DNA of 60,885 bases from a virus. A model generated the notes under the pieces. It saw only the letters and a program-made list of their open reading frames with translations, ran no database searches and had not been told where the DNA came from. The position numbers and the translations under genes were made by a program. Location: IMG/VR virus record IMGVR_UViG_3300048591_000686, positions 1 to 60,885 of that record; one strand, 5' to 3'. Positions 56,715 to 60,885 of the stretch are shown here, one piece after another; position 1 is the stretch's first letter; the number at the start of each line of letters is the position of its first letter.

Positions 56715-56957
56715 TTATCTCACCAACTTAATTGTATCGCCTGTTTCAGTGCTGCGCAGCAGGATTGCCGACCTGCTGACCTCTACGACCTGCCACAAAT
56801 CCGAAGGCCAAACGGTTTGGCCTTGCGCCGTCACCGTCGTTACGAAAAATTGGTCATCAGCCTTGACAGTAACGCGCTTGGTTGGGCGACCGGCCCCGAT
56901 GCGCGGCCCGCCAAGGCCATTGCCCGTCATGCCCTTTTTGCCTGCCATGTTACTCAC
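56715..56957 (-). CDS. AT-hook-like small protein (80 aa)
   Basis: The start GPRIGAGRPTKRVTVKADDQ contains a Gly-Arg-Pro core with basic neighbours, like the AT-hook/phage GAGRP motif. The remainder is beta-rich (VVEVSRSAILLRSTETGDTI). It overlaps the upstream gene. Possibly DNA binding. Confidence 0.5.
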   Translation of the reverse strand: MSNMAGKKGMTGNGLGGPRIGAGRPTKRVTVKADDQFFVTTVTAQGQTVWPSDLWQVVEVSRSAILLRSTETGDTIKLVR

Positions 56958-57303
56958 TCATCCTATCGTAACAATCGGGGCAGCTTGTGCCCTGACTGGC
57001 ACTCATTACCAATGTGCGCTCTACACTGTGCCCGCAACTACAGCGCACCAATTGAGGCGGGGGCTGCGAGGCGCGCTTGCGACGAATGTAGCCAACGCCA
57101 TGATCGTAGTAGTAGTTGGGCGAGTCGCACCAAGCGACCTTTACCCCGTTCTGCAACATCTCGACAACCCGCGCCTCGGTGACGTTATTGCGCCGCGCCG
57201 CCGCTGCGATTGCGGCGTTCAGTGTTTCAACTGCGGCGGGCTTGTAGCTGATTCCGAAACTGCCGACATACCCATCAGTGATTTCATATTCGCTGGCGTT
57301 CAT
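56950..57303 (-). CDS. Zinc-ribbon hypothetical protein (117 aa)
   Basis: The helical N-terminus VETLNAAIAAAARRNNVTEA leads to a C-terminal zinc ribbon CSCGHSVERTLVMSASQGTS followed by CPDC. Probably nucleic-acid or protein binding. No family name recalled. Confidence 0.55.
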   Translation of the reverse strand: MNASEYEITDGYVGSFGISYKPAAVETLNAAIAAAARRNNVTEARVVEMLQNGVKVAWCDSPNYYYDHGVGYIRRKRASQPPPQLVRCSCGHSVERTLVMSASQGTSCPDCYDRMSE

Positions 57304-57306
57304 CTG

Positions 57307-57627
57307 TTATTTCCCCCATCGGCTGCGGTGGCCTGCGTTGCGGCGGTTCAAATATGCGTTGACCTGCTGAATTGCGGCGTCTACGTTGTCAAACCCGATC
57401 TTGCCCATCTGCCCGCTGAACGCTGCGCCGGTCATGCGCTGGAGTTCTGCCAGAATCGCATAGTCGCGGGCGTAGCGGTTGACCAGTTCGGGGGCGGGAG
57501 ATGCGTGCCCCATGCGCTGCAAGGTCGCGACTGCGGCGGCGGTGTCGGGTTGGGCAGCGGCAATTGCATCATTTACCAACTGCGCTATGTCGTGTTTCTC
57601 GCCTCGGATTGTTCGCTTGGTGGTCAT
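57307..57627 (-). CDS. Helical hypothetical protein (106 aa)
   Basis: First gene after the promoter at 57676-57704. MTTKRTIRGEKHDIAQLVND, then ATLQRMGHASPAPELVNRYA and NVDAAIQQVNAYLNRRN. No enzyme motif. Ribosome site AAGGGGAC upstream. Confidence 0.55.
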   Translation of the reverse strand: MTTKRTIRGEKHDIAQLVNDAIAAAQPDTAAAVATLQRMGHASPAPELVNRYARDYAILAELQRMTGAAFSGQMGKIGFDNVDAAIQQVNAYLNRRNAGHRSRWGK

Positions 57628-57675
57628 TGTTCGTCCCCTTTGCTAATGATTCGTGATTGCCTGTCTATGTTTCTG

Positions 57676-57704
57676 ATTTTAGCACAATTCAGAATAAGTT
57701 GCAA
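57676..57704 (-). promoter_or_regulatory. Sigma70-type promoter, leftward
   Basis: Minus strand TTGCAA, 17-base spacer, TAAAAT. It drives the cluster 57627 to 56502. Confidence 0.6.
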
Positions 57705-57712
57705 TAGGGCTA

Positions 57713-57800
57713 ACCTTAAATTTTCGCGCCGTTCTGCGGCAACAAAAACGCCCCGGCTGCGGCGGCCGGGGCGGGGTGGGGGGTGGGGCGGGGTGGGGGC
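57713..57800 (-). repeat. Transcription-boundary cassette, copy 2
   Basis: Near-identical to 56419-56505. Each copy sits between the end of one gene and the promoter of the next leftward cluster, pairing a terminator with a new promoter. Confidence 0.85.
57744..57773 (-). terminator. Intrinsic terminator, leftward (second copy)
   Basis: Same stem and T-tract as 56450-56479, CGCCCCGGC with GCCGGGGCG. Confidence 0.85.
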
Positions 57801-58090
57801 TAGATCAACCCTTGCGCTTCCAGTCGCTGCCGAAACCATTGCGAGTACGTAGTCCCCGGCGCTGGTTTGGGTAGCTGCGCATCCATCATCGACACCAGCA
57901 TGTCGAGCTGGCTGTACGCTAGTTCAAGTTCGTTGATGCGCGCCTCTGCCGTTTCGGCGCGCTGGCGCATCCGCTCGTACTCGTCAGCCTCGACGGGGGC
58001 CTCCGTGCTGGTGTAGTTAAACTGCGCATTGTGCGGTGGCGGGTCTTCCGTGTTTGCTGCCAGCGCGTACCAAGTTATGGGTATTCCCAT
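57800..58090 (-). CDS. Coiled-coil hypothetical protein (96 aa)
   Basis: ATG 58090 follows AAAGGAATTGCGATC. MGIPITWYALAANTEDPPPH then RQRAETAEARINELELAYSQ (coiled coil) and a final YSQWFRQRLEAQGL. Unknown; the terminator immediately follows it. Confidence 0.55.
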   Translation of the reverse strand: MGIPITWYALAANTEDPPPHNAQFNYTSTEAPVEADEYERMRQRAETAEARINELELAYSQLDMLVSMMDAQLPKPAPGTTYSQWFRQRLEAQGLI

Positions 58091-58148
58091 GATCGCAATT
58101 CCTTTCGAGTGAGTATGCCGTTTATGCGCGGAGGTGTTTTCTTTCGTA

Positions 58149-58361
58149 CTAAGAGACACTCAGACCTGCGTGAGTCATGGAGACAACAACAGTTTGGCCA
58201 AAGATCTCTGATGACAATTCGATGTAATTGATAGGGGTATCGGAAGGCAGTTCATTGTCGCGCAGGAACTGATTCACAATGTCACTCAATGCCTGCCAGG
58301 TTAACTCACCGACAACTTGGTATTCATCAGCAATGCCGTTCCGCCTTTGGTCTGTGTCCAT
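58149..58361 (-). CDS. Hypothetical protein (70 aa)
   Basis: ATG 58361 follows AGGAGG, an excellent ribosome site. NGIADEYQVVGELTWQALSD, ELSSEIFGQTVVVSMTHAGL: a compact alpha-beta fold. No family recognised. Confidence 0.55.
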   Translation of the reverse strand: MDTDQRRNGIADEYQVVGELTWQALSDIVNQFLRDNELPSDTPINYIELSSEIFGQTVVVSMTHAGLSVS

Positions 58362-58393
58362 TACACTATCCTCCTGCTGTGATATACTGCATC

Positions 58394-58464
58394 TATGAAT
58401 CCGAATACCGGCCATCCGGCGCAGTAGGATTCACCCGGCCCCGGCTAGTCCGGGGCTTTGCTTT
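58394..58464 (+). ncRNA. Putative small RNA on the plus strand
   Basis: TTACAC-16-TATACT (58361-58388) could start a transcript near 58394. It contains the stem GAATCC...GGATTC (58397-58432) enclosing CCGG-ccat-CCGG, then GCCCCGG-ctagt-CCGGGGC followed by TTTGCTTT (58438-58464). The structure suggests a small RNA transcribed against the surrounding leftward genes. It could equally be the folded 5' leader of the 58149-58361 gene. Confidence 0.35.
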
Positions 58465-58477
58465 ACAGCCTCTCCAT

Positions 58478-58816
58478 TTACGTGACTGCGCCAAGTTGCC
58501 GCCTCATGTGTTCGAGCGTAGCAAAAATTTCTTTGTCGCTCTCGGTCGGCTCGATAGGTCGGCAGTAGATGCACGTCCGCCAATCTACGCCCGTCATATC
58601 GTGAAGGTACCCGTAGGGAGTAGAGCCGCCGTCCCACCCCCAGGACTCACCATCTACAAATGGTTCCTTCTCGAAGTAGTGCCCGGCCCCGTTAGCATCG
58701 ATAGCGTACCAGTTATCGATTTGTAGATTTACGAACGAGAATAGCTGCTCAACCGTTAATACAACTTGTGGATGCGGGTAAATCTTACTCGATGGTGGAA
58801 TGGTCTTGTTTGTCAT
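58478..58816 (-). CDS. Hypothetical protein (112 aa)
   Basis: I chose ATG 58816 because GGAG lies eight bases upstream; ATGs at 58822 and 58849 are alternatives. MTNKTIPPSSKIYPHPQVVL, then WYAIDANGAGHYFEKEPFVD, GWDGGSTPYGYLHDMTGVDW and a CIYCRP pair. Mixed fold; no family recognised. Confidence 0.55.
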   Translation of the reverse strand: MTNKTIPPSSKIYPHPQVVLTVEQLFSFVNLQIDNWYAIDANGAGHYFEKEPFVDGESWGWDGGSTPYGYLHDMTGVDWRTCIYCRPIEPTESDKEIFATLEHMRRQLGAVT

Positions 58817-58849
58817 CTCCATATCTCCGCGTGTAACTGTTATTCTCAT

Positions 58850-58873
58850 TCGGGGGAGGACGGTCCTCCCCCG
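58850..58873. terminator. Hairpin between 58880 and 58816 genes
   Basis: GGGGGAGGA pairs with TCCTCCCCC (9 bp, three-base loop), with no T-tract leftward. It may be a boundary or processing signal. Confidence 0.35.
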
Positions 58874-58879
58874 CTTTCC

Positions 58880-58981
58880 CTACCGCCGCACCTGCCCATC
58901 CACCAGCGCGAGCATGACGATTAGCACCACCAGCATGGCGATCTGTTTGTGGTCCTGGGTGGCGTAAATGGTGCGTTTCAT
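58880..58981 (-). CDS. Membrane microprotein (33 aa)
   Basis: The ATG overlaps the upstream stop (ATGA). MKRTIYATQDHKQIAMLVVL followed by IVMLALVDGQVRR: one transmembrane segment with basic ends. Small membrane peptide of unknown role, adjacent to a 226-aa membrane protein. Confidence 0.5.
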   Translation of the reverse strand: MKRTIYATQDHKQIAMLVVLIVMLALVDGQVRR

Positions 58982-59658
58982 AGGTCGCCTTCCCACTCCT
59001 GCGTCTCGCCTGTGATCCGAAACACGCGCCTGGTTTCTTGTTCCTCGCCATCCCGCGGCATTGCCAGCACAATTATAGGTGGCTGATAGTAGGGCGGTGG
59101 GCCTGACGGCACGTTAATTGTCTGCGGCTCTCGCCGGGCCAGTTTCGTGGATACCGCGACCGGCAGCAGACCACGCTCGTCCAGCCACGCAGCGGCGGTG
59201 GCCTCCGGTATCCACTGGCGGCGGCTGTAGTCGGCAATGCCGCGCACGCCGTTGCGGGTCTCGATGCGGGCGGTGGCATTGTCGCCCAGCACCTGTGTTA
59301 TATAGAGTCGCAGCACGTCGCACGTTAGCTCGTGGCGGCGCGTCGTGTGCGTCTCGGTGGACGCGTGGCGCTTGCTGCGTTCCTCCTGCCAGCGCACCAC
59401 GGCCCACCCGCCGATCCCCACCACGGCCACGGCGCTGAGGCCGCCCATGCCCCACATGCCCCAGGTGCGGGCAGTCTCGCCCCACTGCGCCGCCTGCACG
59501 CGCTGCGTCTCCTGGCGCGCCTGCTCTATCGCGGTTTTGGCCTGCGTGTACGCCCTGTACTGGGCGGTCATCTCGGGCGACGTGATGGCGTTGGCAAATA
59601 TGGCATAGATCGCCACACCAAACAGGGTAACAAAGGCCATGTATGTCGCGCTTCTCAC
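58978..59658 (-). CDS. Two-TM membrane protein with C-terminal winged-helix-like domain (226 aa)
   Basis: The GTG start overlaps the upstream stop. The N-terminal TM (YMAFVTLFGVAIYAIFANAI) is followed by a coiled coil, a second TM (GGLSAVAVVGIGGWAVV), and a cytoplasmic-type domain with LTCDVLRLYITQVLGDNATA and RQWIPEATAAAWLDERGLLP that looks helix-turn-helix-like. Possibly a membrane sensor or replication-anchoring protein; unproven. Confidence 0.55.
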   Translation of the reverse strand: MRSATYMAFVTLFGVAIYAIFANAITSPEMTAQYRAYTQAKTAIEQARQETQRVQAAQWGETARTWGMWGMGGLSAVAVVGIGGWAVVRWQEERSKRHASTETHTTRRHELTCDVLRLYITQVLGDNATARIETRNGVRGIADYSRRQWIPEATAAAWLDERGLLPVAVSTKLARREPQTINVPSGPPPYYQPPIIVLAMPRDGEEQETRRVFRITGETQEWEGDL

Positions 59659-60278
59659 TTGCCTCTCCCCTTTCCCTGTACCCAAATGACAAAGGCCATC
59701 AGGGCCACACTCACGAGGACGATGCCGCCCGCGGTGACGGCGGTTTTGATGCCCTCCACCGTGTCGTCAACGCGCTGCCGCGCCGCGTCCCACGGCATTT
59801 CGGCGCCCTCGAACGACGGCCACTGCCAGCCCGTCGCCTCTACGACCGGCTCCCCAGGAGCGGACTTGGCGGCCGGCGCTTTCGGCGCATCCTCCCACGG
59901 CAGCCGCACCGCGTCGATACGGTCCCACAATGACGGCTCGCCGGCCTGCGTGGTCTGCGTCGGCTTGCCGGTCTGTGGGACGGTGACGAACAGATAGCCG
60001 ATGCTCACCACGATCACCCCCAGCATCAGCCAGGAGATAAGCCCCCGCATGTTGATGGCGGGGGGCCACGATGCGCTGCGCGGGCGGGGCCGCGGCTGCG
60101 CGGGCGGGGCGCTGCGCCAGTCGGGCGCGGGGGCCGCGTCGCCGGGCAGATTCAACACGATCACTGTGATGTTGGGCTGCGTCGGGTGCGGTCCGTAGCC
60201 TGCCACCGGCACGCCGAGGCGCGCATAGTTGCGCAGTGCCCAGTCTGTCTGCCAGCTCTCTACCTCTTCGGTTCTCAA
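59655..60278 (-). CDS. Membrane protein, TTG start (207 aa)
   Basis: The TTG at 60278 is chosen because it overlaps the upstream stop and has GGAGG seven bases before; the frame is open further upstream without coding character. RTEEVESWQTDWALRNYARL, then a basic Pro-rich linker, a TM segment (LISWLMLGVIVVSIGYLFV), a Pro/Ala region and a second TM near the C-terminus (GGIVLVSVALMAFVIWV). Function unknown; part of a run of membrane proteins. Confidence 0.6.
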   Translation of the reverse strand: MRTEEVESWQTDWALRNYARLGVPVAGYGPHPTQPNITVIVLNLPGDAAPAPDWRSAPPAQPRPRPRSASWPPAINMRGLISWLMLGVIVVSIGYLFVTVPQTGKPTQTTQAGEPSLWDRIDAVRLPWEDAPKAPAAKSAPGEPVVEATGWQWPSFEGAEMPWDAARQRVDDTVEGIKTAVTAGGIVLVSVALMAFVIWVQGKGRGK

Positions 60279-60823
60279 AATGCCACCTCCATTGCTTCGA
60301 TATTGCGCACAGTTGGCGAGGGCGACGCGTAGCCCATGCCCGCCGGCCGCCGCGTGCGCGGGGGTGCGACCTCCGTCCAGCCGTCCAGGGTGCCGCGCAT
60401 GTCGGCGCGCTCCGTGTCGGCGCGCAGCGGGCCGATCACCGGGCCGGGATTTTGCAGCGCGTGCCATGCGATGTAGGCGAGCGCCAGCCCGCCCGCGAGG
60501 ATGCCGATCCACCACAGCAGATTCGACGCGCCGAGCAGCAGCGCGGCGAGAAAACAGACGGTGGACGCGGCGAGCAGGGCGGTGGATGCCAGCATGTCCC
60601 GCATCAACCACGCCGGCGCAGTGGCGCGGTTGATGCGCCGCACGGCTGCAAACCACAGTGCCCATCCCACTACCTGCTCTATGCCTGCAATGATTGTTGC
60701 GTCGATGTTGGCCTCCCGTTTTCCCTCTACTGCCCTGCCCCGAAATGCGCCTGACTTGCCCTCTACCTCTGGACTTGCCCACTTGCCGGACAAGGGGCAA
60801 GTGTTTTTAATCATCATCTTCAT
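60275..60823 (-). CDS. Membrane protein (182 aa)
   Basis: ATG 60823 overlaps the stop of the gene crossing the window ends. Polar basic N-terminus (about 35 residues), then IIAGIEQVVGWALWFAAVRR and two to three TM segments (LASTALLAASTVCFLAALLL; LLWWIGILAGGLALAYIAW), and a C-terminal tail. The junction style places it in the same leftward operon as the genes at 1-1111. Confidence 0.6.
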   Translation of the reverse strand: MKMMIKNTCPLSGKWASPEVEGKSGAFRGRAVEGKREANIDATIIAGIEQVVGWALWFAAVRRINRATAPAWLMRDMLASTALLAASTVCFLAALLLGASNLLWWIGILAGGLALAYIAWHALQNPGPVIGPLRADTERADMRGTLDGWTEVAPPRTRRPAGMGYASPSPTVRNIEAMEVAF

Positions 60824-60885
60824 TCGACATAACCATCTGACGGCGGGGCATATCCGGTTCCGCCGCCGCCGCCGCGCAGTATTTG
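60820..60885 (-). CDS. 3' part of the gene crossing the window ends
   Basis: Reading from base 60885 downward gives 21 codons (QILRGGGGGTGYAPPSDGYV and Glu) to a TGA at 60820, in exact frame with the frame entering from base 1. It completes the 247-aa membrane/coiled-coil protein. The stop overlaps the next ATG at 60823 (ATGA), as elsewhere in this operon. Confidence 0.75.
   Translation of the reverse strand, partial: QILRGGGGGTGYAPPSDGYVE

Overview
The window looks like a complete, circularised genome of a temperate, tailed, siphovirus-like phage (about 60.9 kb, GC-rich). Completeness follows from the ends. The minus-strand gene starting at 678 is still open at base 1 after exactly 226 codons, and it continues in frame from base 60885 to a stop at 60820. 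The host is probably a Chloroflexi bacterium (Anaerolineae or Caldilineae type). The clue is two secreted proteins near 48-51 kb with long Thr-Pro 'TPTATPT' linkers, one of which ends in YLPYVYMR, a style common in those bacteria. This host call is an inference.

Layout. (1) 10240 leftward through 1 and round to about 58816, minus strand: a tightly overlapping early operon. It holds a ribbon-helix-helix protein, a PrimPol/DUF927-like primase-helicase, a PDDEXK-type nuclease, a Zn-finger/HNH-repeat protein and many small, often membrane, proteins. It is driven by a consensus promoter at 10291-10320. A non-coding block at 5981-6287 carries nine CAGTTAC-type iterons and an AT-rich stretch and is the best origin candidate. 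(2) 10336-12698: immunity and integration module with an XRE repressor and a large serine integrase, followed by a candidate attP and a strong terminator. (3) 12843-24285, plus strand: DNA-metabolism operon behind a second consensus promoter. It includes a DinG/XPD-like Fe-S helicase interrupted by a LAGLIDADG intein, an SNF2 helicase-DNA methyltransferase fusion and several microproteins. (4) 24486-54563, plus strand: packaging and virion genes in canonical order. These are small terminase, large terminase with an intein, portal, MuF-like protein, a protease-scaffold-capsid fusion, connectors, two tail-tube paralogues, overlapping tail-assembly chaperones, tape measure, tail tip and fibres, secreted beta-helix protein and LamG repeat fibre. 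(5) 54621-60823: accessory region with a membrane-anchored CHAT (caspase-like) protein on the plus strand. It is followed on the minus strand by short transcription units of small genes, including an ADP-ribosyltransferase-like protein overlapping a ribbon-helix-helix protein.

The most unusual element is the intein in the large terminase (25330-26448). Its splicing domain is in the terminase frame, but a complete multi-zinc-finger HNH endonuclease is encoded in a different frame across the same DNA. That second gene has its own Shine-Dalgarno sequence and ATG and stops only a few bases past the intein's 3' junction. Other points of note are the CHAT protein, the ART/RHH pair, promoter-terminator leaders that look like small RNAs, duplicated transcription-boundary cassettes at 56.4 and 57.7 kb, and a secreted tail protein whose expected GTG start reads GTA. 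No tRNA, CRISPR array, IS element or recognisable endolysin was found.
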